Shown piece by piece: positions 34,080-41,564 of a DNA stretch of 64,000 nt. Positions within the stretch are counted from its first letter, which is position 1. The number at the start of each line of letters is the position of its first letter. The notes below the pieces were generated by a model, which worked only from the letters and a program-made list of their open reading frames with translations, ran no database searches and was not told where the DNA came from. The position numbers and the translations under genes are program-made. Source of the DNA: Saccharothrix sp. NRRL B-16348 (GTDB lineage: Bacteria; Actinomycetota; Actinomycetes; Mycobacteriales; Pseudonocardiaceae); assembly GCF_001280085.1 (NCBI RefSeq), contig NZ_LGED01000229.1, positions 26,301 through 90,300 of the forward strand, read 5' to 3'.

Positions 34080-34241
34080 CGCCGCGACCGGCGACCTCCA
34101 CCGCGTCACCGCTCAGCGCGGCACCCGGCACCACGCCCACGGCCAACCAGGCCGAGGACGTGAGACCTCCGGCCGTCGGAACGCGGGCGCGGGCCGCCGG
34201 TCGCGGCACCAGTCCACATCCCCCACCGTTAGGACCCACCC

Positions 34242-35666
34242 ATGCGCACCCGACATCGGGCGGTGAAGCTGGGCGCGGCACTCGCGCTCGTCGCCTCCGC
34301 CGCCGTCGCACCGGCCGCGTTCGCGGCCAACCCGATCATCACGAGCTACTACACCGCCGATCCCGCGCCACTGGTCGTCGGCAACACGATGTACGTCTAC
34401 GCGGGCCGCGACGAAGCTCCCGCCGGCACGAACAACTTCGTCATGCGCGAGTGGCGGGTGCTGTCCTCGACGGACGCCGCCACGTGGACCGACCACGGCG
34501 CGCGGGCGAACATCGGCACGTTCCCGTGGGCCGGCGCGGACGCGTGGGCGAGCGAAGTGGAGCCGCGCGACGGCAAGTACTACTGGTACACCTCGGTCAA
34601 CGGCAACGGCGCGGGCTGGATGGACATCGGCGTGGCCGTCGGCGACAGCCCGCTCGGGCCGTTCCGCGACGCCAAGGGCGGTCCGCTGGTCAGCGACAGC
34701 ACGCCCAACTCGTCCGGGCTGAACATCGACCCCACCGTGTTCACCGACGACGACGGCCAGGCCTACCTCTACTGGGGCGGCTACTGGGGCGCGCGGGCGG
34801 CGAAGCTCAAGCCCAACATGATCGAGCTGGACGGCCCGGTCGTCACGCCGCAGGGCCTGGCGAACTTCTGGGAAGCGCCCTGGATGTTCAAGCGCAACGG
34901 CCTGTACTACATGATGTACGCGGCCAACGACACCAACGGCTGCGTGACCAACTCCAACTACGCCTGCCAGCGCTACGCCACCGCCACCAGCCCGCTGGGG
35001 CCGTGGACGCACCGCGGCGTCGTGCTCGACCAGGTCTCGTCGACCACCAACCACGCGGGCGTGGTGCAGTTCAACGGCCAGTGGTACATCGTCTACCACA
35101 ACGCGAACGCGCCCGGCGGCGGCAACTTCCGCCGTTCCGTCGCGGTGGACCTCCTGCAGTTCAACGCCGACGGCACGATGCGCAAGGTCACCCAGACCAC
35201 GACCGGCCCGCCGGCCAACCCCGGCGGCGGCACCGGCACGAACCTGGCACCCTCGGCGACCGCGTCCACGTCGCACGTCTCGGCGTGGGAGTCGTTGGCG
35301 GCGCTCAACAACGGCGGCACGCCCGCGAACTCGGCGGACCGCTCGAACCTCGCCTACGGCAACTGGCCCGAGCGCGGCACGCAGTGGGTCGAGTACCAGT
35401 GGCCGACCGCCAAGTCGGTCAACCGCGTGGCCACGTACTGGTTCGACGACGACCAGGGCATCGACCTGCCCGCGTCGTGCAAGGTCCAGTACTGGAACGG
35501 CAGCGCGTACGTGGACGTGCCGGGCCAGTCGGCGTGCGGCGTCGCCGGCAGCACGTTCAACACCACCACGTTCACCGCCGTGAACACCACGCGGCTGCGG
35601 TTGTCGATCACCTCGAAGCCCGACTTCTCGACGGGGGTGTTGGAATGGCAAGCCTTCCAGGCGTGA
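34242..35666 (+). CDS. secreted GH43-family arabinan/xylan-acting enzyme with discoidin-like module
   Basis: 474 residues. Signal peptide ends AFAAN. GH43 five-bladed propeller (about 28-325) with catalytic-base Asp in YTADPAPLV, an Asp in LNIDPTVF and acid Glu in FWEAPWMF. After a Gly-rich linker (GGGTGTN), a C-terminal F5/8C-like module follows (about 335-472: SAWESLAALNNGG, YWFDDDQGIDLPASCKVQYWNGSAYVDVPG). GH43 enzymes cleave alpha-L-arabinofuranosides or xylosides. The neighbouring GH127 genes favour arabinose substrates. The TGA overlaps the next gene's GTG. Confidence 0.88.
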   Translation: MRTRHRAVKLGAALALVASAAVAPAAFAANPIITSYYTADPAPLVVGNTMYVYAGRDEAPAGTNNFVMREWRVLSSTDAATWTDHGARANIGTFPWAGADAWASEVEPRDGKYYWYTSVNGNGAGWMDIGVAVGDSPLGPFRDAKGGPLVSDSTPNSSGLNIDPTVFTDDDGQAYLYWGGYWGARAAKLKPNMIELDGPVVTPQGLANFWEAPWMFKRNGLYYMMYAANDTNGCVTNSNYACQRYATATSPLGPWTHRGVVLDQVSSTTNHAGVVQFNGQWYIVYHNANAPGGGNFRRSVAVDLLQFNADGTMRKVTQTTTGPPANPGGGTGTNLAPSATASTSHVSAWESLAALNNGGTPANSADRSNLAYGNWPERGTQWVEYQWPTAKSVNRVATYWFDDDQGIDLPASCKVQYWNGSAYVDVPGQSACGVAGSTFNTTTFTAVNTTRLRLSITSKPDFSTGVLEWQAFQA

Positions 35667-38600
35667 CGCGACGGCTGGCGATCGTGGTGGTGCTCGGCGC
35701 GCTCCTCGTGCCCGTCCAGAGCGCCTCCGCCGCGCAGACCATCGGCTACCCCGCGTTCAACGGGCCGTCGATCCCGACGCCGCCGGTCGGCTACAGCACC
35801 GGCAGCACCATGAAGGCCATCTACGACGCCGAGAGCGGCGGCACGGACTTCTGGATGGACCGCCTGCTCGCCCGACCGGGCAACGACCCGGCGGGCCCGT
35901 GGCTGATGACCCGCGGCCGCGGCATGTTCATGTACACCCACAACCCGGGCGTGATCGGCTTCGGCGGCAACGCCGCGTACTGGGACAACATCAGCAGCCA
36001 GCACGCCTACGCCATCACCGTGGGCTCCGGCACGTTGACCGAGCAGGTGGCGAACCGGTGGCAGGCCCCGAGCCACTGGAAGGGCGTCTACACCGGCGCC
36101 GGCGTGCGGGTGGAGGTGGCGAAGTTCATCACCCACAACAACGTCGCCGTCACCAACCTGACCGTCACCAACACCGGTTCGGCGTCCGCGACCCTGCCGC
36201 TGCGCGTCACCTCGCCGTACGCGACGACGGTCAGCGGCGCCGAGCTGACCGGGTCGCGGCAGGTGAAGAACAACCTCACCACCATCCGGCCGAGGCTGGC
36301 AGGCGACGGGTTCACCGCCGCGAGCGGCGCCCTGACCAGGTCGATCACGCTGGGCGCCGGTCAGTCGGCCACCACCAAGGTGGTGCTGGGCTTCGTCACC
36401 GACGAGATCCCCGAGTCGCTGACCGAGTACAACGCCTACCGCGGCCACTCGCCTTCGGTCGCGTTCGCCACCCACGTGCGCGACTACAACCGGTGGTGGG
36501 CCGACCACATCCCCTACATCGACGTGCCCGACCCGGCGATCAAGAAAAACGTCTATTATCGTTGGTGGCTAATGCGTTTTAACCACCTCGACGTGGACAT
36601 CCCGGGTCAGGACTTCCAGTTCCCGGTCTCGATCGAGGGCGTCACCGGCTACAACAACGCGATCGCGCTGACCCAGCCGATGCACATCGACGACCTGAAG
36701 TACCTGCGCGACCCGGTCTACTCGTACGGGCCGTGGCTGTCGGTCGGCCAGTCGTCCAAGGGCGGCCGGTTCATGGACAACCCCGGCGACCCGGAGAACT
36801 GGTCCAACTCCTACACGCAGTACATCTCCGAGGCGGCGTGGCGCAGCTACCAGATCCACGGCGGCCAACCCGGCGTCGCGGGCAACCTGGCCAAGTACGC
36901 CGAAGGTGACGTGAAGGGGCAGCTGGCGACCTTCGACACCAACAACAACGGCGTCATCGAGTACGACTGGGGCGCGATGACCGGCAACGACGCCGACGCG
37001 GTGTCGTTCGACTGGCGGGCGGGCAACCTCGACCGGGCCGAGACGGCGTACGTGTGGAGCGGCGCGACGGCCGCGCAGCAGGCTTACGCGCTGATCGGCG
37101 ACACGGCCAAGGCCGGCGAGATGCAAACGCTTGCCGACCGCATCCGCAACGGCGTGGTGAACACCCTGTGGAACCCGTCGCGCCAGTTGCTGGAGCACAA
37201 GCACGTGGCCACGAACGCGCACGTGCCGTGGAAGGAGATCAACAACTACTACCCGTTCTCGGTCGGGCTGATGCCGAACACCGACCAGTACAAGCAGGCG
37301 CTGCGGCTGTTCGCGGACCCGGCCGAGTACCCGGTGTTCCCGTTCTACACGGCCAACCAGCGCGACAAGGCCGAGGCCGCGCAGGCGGGCCACCCCGGTT
37401 CCAACAACTTCTCCACCATCAACTCGACCGTGCAGTTCCGGCTGTACTCGTCGGTGCTGCGCAACTACCCGAACCAGTGGATGACCGCCGAGGACTACAA
37501 GAAGCTGCTCTACTGGAACACCTGGGCGCAGTACGTCGGCGGCAACACGCAGTGGCCCGACGCCAACGAGTTCTGGGCGAACTGGAACGCGGGCGCCAAG
37601 ACCATCGACTACCGCTCGTGGATCCACCACAACATCCTGGGCAGCAGCAACTGGACCGTGGTGGAGGACGTCGCCGGGCTGCGCCCGCGCACGGACAGCC
37701 GGATCGAGCTGTCGCCGATCAACATCGGCTGGTCGCACTTCGCGGTCAACAACCTGCGCTACCGCAACATGGACCTGAGCGTGGTGTGGGACGACCCGGC
37801 CGACGGCGTCACCCGCTACAACGGCGTGCCGCAGGGGTACTCGGTCTACCTCAACGGCACGCGCGCGTTCACCGTCGACCGGCTCACCCGCGTGCTCTAC
37901 AACCCGGCGAACGGCGAGGTGACGTTCCCGTCCGGCGCGGGCACGGTGACGCACAACGTGGCCGTCAGCGGGTTGCAGGCGCCGCAGAACGTGGCGCACA
38001 CCGGCGCGCGGATGGTCGACATGTTCGCGAAGGCGGGCGTCGACCTGACCTCCACCACGCCGAACCTGGCGCAGGGCGCGGCCGTCACGGCGTCGTACAC
38101 GGCGTCCGGCACGTCCGTCGGCGCCGCGGTCGACGGGTTCCCGATCAACGAGCCGCTGTGGGGCACGTCGGGATCGCCCAACGCCACGGACTGGTACGAG
38201 CTCGACTTCCGGCAGCAGCGCGCGGTCGACGAGGTGCGGCTGCACTTCCGCGACGACCGGGCGGGCAACCGCTACCGCGCGCCGTCGTCGTACGCGGTCC
38301 AGTACTGGAACGGCTCGGCGTGGGTGGCCGCGGCGGCGCAGAGCAAGGCGCCGACGACACCGAAGGCCAACTACAACCGGGTCAGGTTCACGCCGGTGAC
38401 CGCCCAGCGGATCCGGGTGCAGGTGACGCACGCGTCCGGGTTCAAGACCGGGCTCACCGAGGTGAAGGCGTACAACCGGGGTGGCGGCACCGATCCGCAG
38501 CCACCGCCGAACCTGGCCGCGTCGGCCACCCCGTCGGCGTCCTACACCTCGCCGTGGGAGTCGGTGGCCGCGATCAACGACGGCGTCGACCCGCCGTCGT

Positions 38601-38929
38601 CCAACGACACCGTCAACCCGCGGTGGGGCACCTGGCCCAACACCGGCGAGCAGTGGGCCGAGCTGACGTGGGCGTCGGCGCAGTCGGTGCGGTCGGCGCG
38701 GGTGTACTTCTTCGACGACAACGGGGGAGTGCGCGTGCCCGCGTCGTGGAAGGTGCAGCACTGGAACGGGTCGGCCTACGTCGACGTGGCGGGCGCGAGC
38801 GGCTACCCGGTCGCGCCGGACGCCTACCAGGAGGTGACGTTCACGCCGGTGAGCACGACGCGGTTGCGGGTGGTGCTGCAGAGCGGTGCGGACTCCGTCG
38901 GGCTGCTGGAGGTGAAGGCCTTCGGGTGA
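35663..38929 (+). CDS. secreted MGH1-like glycoside hydrolase with two discoidin modules
   Basis: 1088 residues from GTG 35663, overlapping the GH43 stop. ATG 35645 in frame is possible but places the signal peptide (RRLAIVVVLGALLVPVQSASA) less well. An N-terminal beta domain (about 25-280) is followed by an (alpha/alpha)6 barrel (about 285-690) of the MGH1/GH63-like type (YYRWWLMRFNHLD, EYDWGAMTGNDADAVSFDWRAG, WPDANEFWANWN). After a connecting beta-type domain with an F5/8C-like module (about 795-940), a second F5/8C module (about 950-1088) is nearly the same as that of the 30194 metalloprotease-like protein. Bases 36545-36582 have strikingly AT-rich rare codons. Exact substrate unknown. Confidence 0.83.
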   Translation: MTRRLAIVVVLGALLVPVQSASAAQTIGYPAFNGPSIPTPPVGYSTGSTMKAIYDAESGGTDFWMDRLLARPGNDPAGPWLMTRGRGMFMYTHNPGVIGFGGNAAYWDNISSQHAYAITVGSGTLTEQVANRWQAPSHWKGVYTGAGVRVEVAKFITHNNVAVTNLTVTNTGSASATLPLRVTSPYATTVSGAELTGSRQVKNNLTTIRPRLAGDGFTAASGALTRSITLGAGQSATTKVVLGFVTDEIPESLTEYNAYRGHSPSVAFATHVRDYNRWWADHIPYIDVPDPAIKKNVYYRWWLMRFNHLDVDIPGQDFQFPVSIEGVTGYNNAIALTQPMHIDDLKYLRDPVYSYGPWLSVGQSSKGGRFMDNPGDPENWSNSYTQYISEAAWRSYQIHGGQPGVAGNLAKYAEGDVKGQLATFDTNNNGVIEYDWGAMTGNDADAVSFDWRAGNLDRAETAYVWSGATAAQQAYALIGDTAKAGEMQTLADRIRNGVVNTLWNPSRQLLEHKHVATNAHVPWKEINNYYPFSVGLMPNTDQYKQALRLFADPAEYPVFPFYTANQRDKAEAAQAGHPGSNNFSTINSTVQFRLYSSVLRNYPNQWMTAEDYKKLLYWNTWAQYVGGNTQWPDANEFWANWNAGAKTIDYRSWIHHNILGSSNWTVVEDVAGLRPRTDSRIELSPINIGWSHFAVNNLRYRNMDLSVVWDDPADGVTRYNGVPQGYSVYLNGTRAFTVDRLTRVLYNPANGEVTFPSGAGTVTHNVAVSGLQAPQNVAHTGARMVDMFAKAGVDLTSTTPNLAQGAAVTASYTASGTSVGAAVDGFPINEPLWGTSGSPNATDWYELDFRQQRAVDEVRLHFRDDRAGNRYRAPSSYAVQYWNGSAWVAAAAQSKAPTTPKANYNRVRFTPVTAQRIRVQVTHASGFKTGLTEVKAYNRGGGTDPQPPPNLAASATPSASYTSPWESVAAINDGVDPPSSNDTVNPRWGTWPNTGEQWAELTWASAQSVRSARVYFFDDNGGVRVPASWKVQHWNGSAYVDVAGASGYPVAPDAYQEVTFTPVSTTRLRVVLQSGADSVGLLEVKAFG
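36545..36582 (+). other. AT-rich rare-codon patch inside glycosidase gene
   Basis: A 38-bp stretch of about 40% GC within a gene otherwise above 65% GC. It uses AAA, TAT, TAT, CGT, CTA, CGT and TTT codons for the conserved NVYYRWWLMRFN motif, where the rest of the gene uses C/G-ending codons. The reading frame is intact. Confidence 0.85.
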
Positions 38930-38946
38930 CCGAACGGGTGTGAGCG

Positions 38947-38974
38947 GGGGGACCGGCCGCGCCGCCGGTCCCCC
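38947..38974. terminator. bidirectional terminator
   Basis: Perfect 11-bp stem GGGGGACCGGC/GCCGGTCCCCC with a 6-nt loop followed by TTT, between the convergent MGH1-like and M15-like genes. It ends the arabinan operon. Confidence 0.85.
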
Positions 38975-38988
38975 TTTCCGCGGCGGTG

Positions 38989-39534
38989 TCAGCAGCCGCC
39001 GCAGTTGTAGTAAGTGACGTCCCAGTGGTTGCTCTCCAGGAAGTAGACGTTCCCGGAGCCGGACTGCCACTTGTTGCCACCGATGTAGGTGAAGGTGCCG
39101 CGGATGTAGTTGCCGAGGCACGTGGAGAGGCTGTAGTCGAGCTTGTAGCCGTTCCAGTGGCTGTAGGTGCCGCTGGCGTGGCCGGTCTCGGTGCCGCCGG
39201 TGATGTTCAGCGCGCAGCCGGTGGCCCGCTTGAGGGTCTCCGCGCCCTGCACCGTCGGCAGGTTGATCTGCGAGAACGACGTGCAGGTCGGGTTGTTGCG
39301 GTCACTGCACCCGCCGCTGGAGGACCACGTGATGCCGGCGGCGCGGAAGCGGGCCGCGGCCTCGGCGTGGGTCAGCTTCGTGACCAGCGCGGTGACCGGG
39401 GTGTCGGCGGAGGGCTGGAAGACGGTGTCCTGGACGGCTTCGGCGGGCGCGGCCGAGGCCGTGGTCGCGCCGGTGATGGTCAGCAGTGCCGTGGCGACGG
39501 CCACGACGGCGGCGCGGAATCGACCGGTACGCAT
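38989..39534 (-). CDS. secreted M15-like (VanY/hedgehog-type fold) protein, putative
   Basis: 181 residues. Signal peptide MRTGRFRAAVVAVATALLTITGATTASA. The mature domain has TWSSSGGCSDRNNPTCTSF, GGTETGHASGTYSHWNGYKLDYSLSTC and a C-terminal NHWDVTYYNCGGC. The spacing of His (SHWNGYKLD) and the final HWD resembles M15 peptidoglycan peptidases (HxxGxAxD and WH/HWD). The five or six Cys suggest an extracellular disulfide-bonded protein. A family of such short proteins is common in actinomycetes but uncharacterised. Enzyme activity is therefore only a suggestion. Confidence 0.65.
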   Translation of the reverse strand: MRTGRFRAAVVAVATALLTITGATTASAAPAEAVQDTVFQPSADTPVTALVTKLTHAEAAARFRAAGITWSSSGGCSDRNNPTCTSFSQINLPTVQGAETLKRATGCALNITGGTETGHASGTYSHWNGYKLDYSLSTCLGNYIRGTFTYIGGNKWQSGSGNVYFLESNHWDVTYYNCGGC

Positions 39535-39715
39535 GGGGCTGTCCTTTCGACGGGCAGCCTTCGTCGGCCCCGTGAAGACCGGGGAACGGCGGAGGGGCTG
39601 CGGCAGGGGTCGTCGGACAGCCAGCTTAGGTGCGGGCAAGTTACCGCACAGCAGCCAAGTGGGAGATTTTCTGACTGAGCGAGCCGTGGTATGGCGGCCG
39701 GTCGACGGCGCGGGC

Positions 39716-39740
39716 TTGTTTGCCGGAACCCGGCAAACAA
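39716..39740. promoter_or_regulatory. perfect 11-bp-arm palindrome
   Basis: Arms TTGTTTGCCGG/CCGGCAAACAA around AAC. The AT-rich outer bases and full symmetry look like a strong operator for a dimeric regulator, upstream of the M15-like gene. Confidence 0.6.
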
Positions 39741-39809
39741 CCGGGTCTCGAAGCGGCCGGGGTGCGACATTGTTCGTGGACACCGCGTCGATCACTATTA
39801 GTGCAGGTC

Positions 39810-39880
39810 GGGGGACGCGGGGGGCAAGGGGATCCGGGGGGATCAAGGGGAAACGGGGATCGGGGGACAGGGGAACGGGG
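39810..39880 (+). repeat. tract of nine G-runs (G-quadruplex candidate)
   Basis: Nine runs of 4-6 G lie at 39810, 39819, 39828, 39836, 39847, 39855, 39862, 39870 and 39877, with loops of 3-5 nt. On the plus strand this could fold into one or two G-quadruplexes in the leader of the TlpA gene, if transcription starts upstream. Confidence 0.75.
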
Positions 39881-39920
39881 AAACGGTTCGCGCCCGTTGG
39901 GGAGCGGGTGGGAACCGGTC

Positions 39921-39965
39921 AGCGCACTGGAGCACGGGCAGACCACGCCCGTGCTCCAGTGCGCT
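39921..39965 (+). terminator. 19-bp-stem hairpin upstream of tlpA
   Basis: Perfect stem: 39921-39939 (AGCGCACTGGAGCACGGGC) pairs with 39947-39965, 7-nt loop, followed by TTCC. No plus-strand gene ends nearby, so it may terminate or attenuate transcription through the long leader, or mark a small RNA made from this region. Confidence 0.6.
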
Positions 39966-40053
39966 TTCCGTAGCTGGACGTCAGCGGTTCGTAAGGGTTC
40001 CCGGGGGTCGGTTTCGGGCAGGATCGGCACCAGTCCCTGTGGAGGTGTGGTCG

Positions 40054-40626
40054 ATGCTGTGGAAGTCCGCGTCCGTTGTCGCTCTGCTGACCCTGGTGGT
40101 GGGTTGCGGTTCCGCGCCGACGTCGAGCGGCGGTTCCCCGTCCACGGCCACGCCGACGACCTCGGCGGCGCCCGGCACCGGCACGTCCGGCGCCGACACG
40201 CCCGCGCCGAGCGGCCCGGTGGCCGAGCAGCTGAAGTTCACCGCGAAGACGGTGGACGGCGCCGACTTCTCGGGTGAGAGCCTCGCCGGCAAGCCCGCCG
40301 TGCTCTGGTTCTGGGCGCCGTGGTGCCCGAAGTGCCAGCGGGAGGCGTCCGGCGTGGCGGCGACGGCCCGGGACAACGCGTCGGTGACGTTCCTCGGTGT
40401 CGCCGCGCTGGACGAGGTGCCCGCGATGCGGCAGTTCGTCGAGCGCCACGGGCTCGGCGGGTTCGGGCACGTCGCCGACACCGACACCGCGGTGTGGAAG
40501 AGGTTCGGCGTCACCGCCCAGCCCGCGTACGCGTTCATCGGCGCCGACGGGAAGGTCGACGTGGTGCCGACCCAGCTGACCGAGCAGGCGCTGCGCGACC
40601 GGGTCGCCGCGCTCGCGGGCGCGTGA
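40054..40626 (+). CDS. TlpA-like thiol-disulfide lipoprotein
   Basis: 190 residues from ATG 40054 with GGAGG at 40041-40045. GTG 40039 in frame is less likely. Lipobox L-V-V-G-C, a Ser/Thr/Pro-rich linker (about 20-55), then a thioredoxin-fold domain with active site FWAPWCPKCQRE and cis-Pro in TAQPAYAFI. It would act as an extracellular reductase, receiving electrons from the CcdA-like protein in the overlapping downstream gene. Confidence 0.88.
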   Translation: MLWKSASVVALLTLVVGCGSAPTSSGGSPSTATPTTSAAPGTGTSGADTPAPSGPVAEQLKFTAKTVDGADFSGESLAGKPAVLWFWAPWCPKCQREASGVAATARDNASVTFLGVAALDEVPAMRQFVERHGLGGFGHVADTDTAVWKRFGVTAQPAYAFIGADGKVDVVPTQLTEQALRDRVAALAGA

Positions 40627-41468
40627 TGACGGAGATCGTGCTGCTGGCGGCGCTGGCGGGCATGGTCGCGACGGTGAACCCGTGCGGTTTCGCCATGCTG
40701 CCCGCCTACCTCGCCCTGGTCGTGCACGGCGACGACGGCCGTGACCGGACTGGCGCGATCGGCCGGGCGCTGGCCGCCTCCGCCGTCATGACCGCCGGGT
40801 TCGTGGTGGTGTTCGGCGTCTTCGGCGTGGTGGTCGCGCCGGTCGCGGCCTCGGTGCAGCGCTACCTGCCGTTCGTGACGGTGGTCATCGGCGCGGCCCT
40901 GGTGGTCACCGGCGTGCTGCTGGTGGCGGGCCGGACGGTGGCGCTGCTGGTGCCCAAGCCGACGAAGGGCGCGCCGACCCGGCGGCTGGGTTCGATGTTC
41001 GGCTACGGCGTCGCGTACGCCATCGCGTCGCTGTCGTGCACGATCGGGCCGTTCCTCGCGGTCGTCGGCACGGCGCTGGGCGGCGCGGACGTGGTCGAGG
41101 GCGTGGTGGCGTTCGTCGCCTACGCGTTGGGCATGGGGCTCGTCGTCGGCGTGCTGGCGGTCGCCGCGACGATGGCCGACAACACCCTGGCCACGCGCGC
41201 CAAGGCGTTGCTGCCCCACGTCTCGCGGATCGGCGGCGTGCTGCTGGTGCTCGTCGGCGCGTACGTCGCCTACTACGGGGTGTACGAGCTGCGGTTGTTC
41301 TTCGGCGACGCCGACCCGGCCGACCCGGTGATCGACGCGGCGGCCACCGTGCAGGGCGCGTTGGTGGAGGCCGTGACGGCGATCGGCCCGTGGCCGCTGG
41401 TCGCGGCGCTGGCTCTCCTCGTTGCGGGCGGCGTGGCACTGGCCCGCCGCAAGGCCGCGCGGCGCTGA
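40626..41468 (+). CDS. CcdA-like transmembrane thiol electron carrier
   Basis: 280 residues with about six to seven membrane helices. The two conserved Cys that relay electrons are in VNPCGFAMLPAYLA (helix 1) and ASLSCTIGPFLAV (helix 4). ATG 40626 overlaps the tlpA stop (TGATG). It passes reducing equivalents from cytosolic thioredoxin to the TlpA-like protein. The cytochrome c genes resB/resC that often follow are absent, so the pair may serve a different substrate. Confidence 0.88.
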   Translation: MTEIVLLAALAGMVATVNPCGFAMLPAYLALVVHGDDGRDRTGAIGRALAASAVMTAGFVVVFGVFGVVVAPVAASVQRYLPFVTVVIGAALVVTGVLLVAGRTVALLVPKPTKGAPTRRLGSMFGYGVAYAIASLSCTIGPFLAVVGTALGGADVVEGVVAFVAYALGMGLVVGVLAVAATMADNTLATRAKALLPHVSRIGGVLLVLVGAYVAYYGVYELRLFFGDADPADPVIDAAATVQGALVEAVTAIGPWPLVAALALLVAGGVALARRKAARR

Positions 41469-41564
41469 ACCCCCGGCACTGGGACTCCCGGCGGTAATCG
41501 GCCGGCGCGATCCGGGTGTTCGCTCTACGGTGTGCCGCGACGTGTGTTCGAGCCTTGAGGAGGA

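Larger units (their letters stand above)
39535..40053. other. 519-bp intergenic region with palindromes and G-runs
   Basis: Lies between divergently transcribed M15-like and TlpA genes. I find no convincing gene. It holds an 11-bp-arm palindrome (39716-39740), a small palindrome CACTA-T-TAGTG (39793-39803), a G-run tract (39810-39880) and a 19-bp-stem hairpin (39921-39965). Confidence 0.75.

Noticed and set aside
31877..35662. Frame-spanning giant protein upstream of the MGH1-like glycosidase
   Set aside because: The open frame upstream of 35645 is the out-of-frame shadow of the GH127-LamG and GH43 genes; a signal peptide begins at 35663.
39720..40277. Long open frame across the G-run region
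   Set aside because: Composition is that of GC-rich non-coding DNA; it has no recognisable domain and overlaps tlpA in another frame.
41521..41564. Possible tRNA T-arm (GTTCGAGCC) before the Tet(M)-like gene
   Set aside because: No matching acceptor stem, D-arm or anticodon arm can be built around it.
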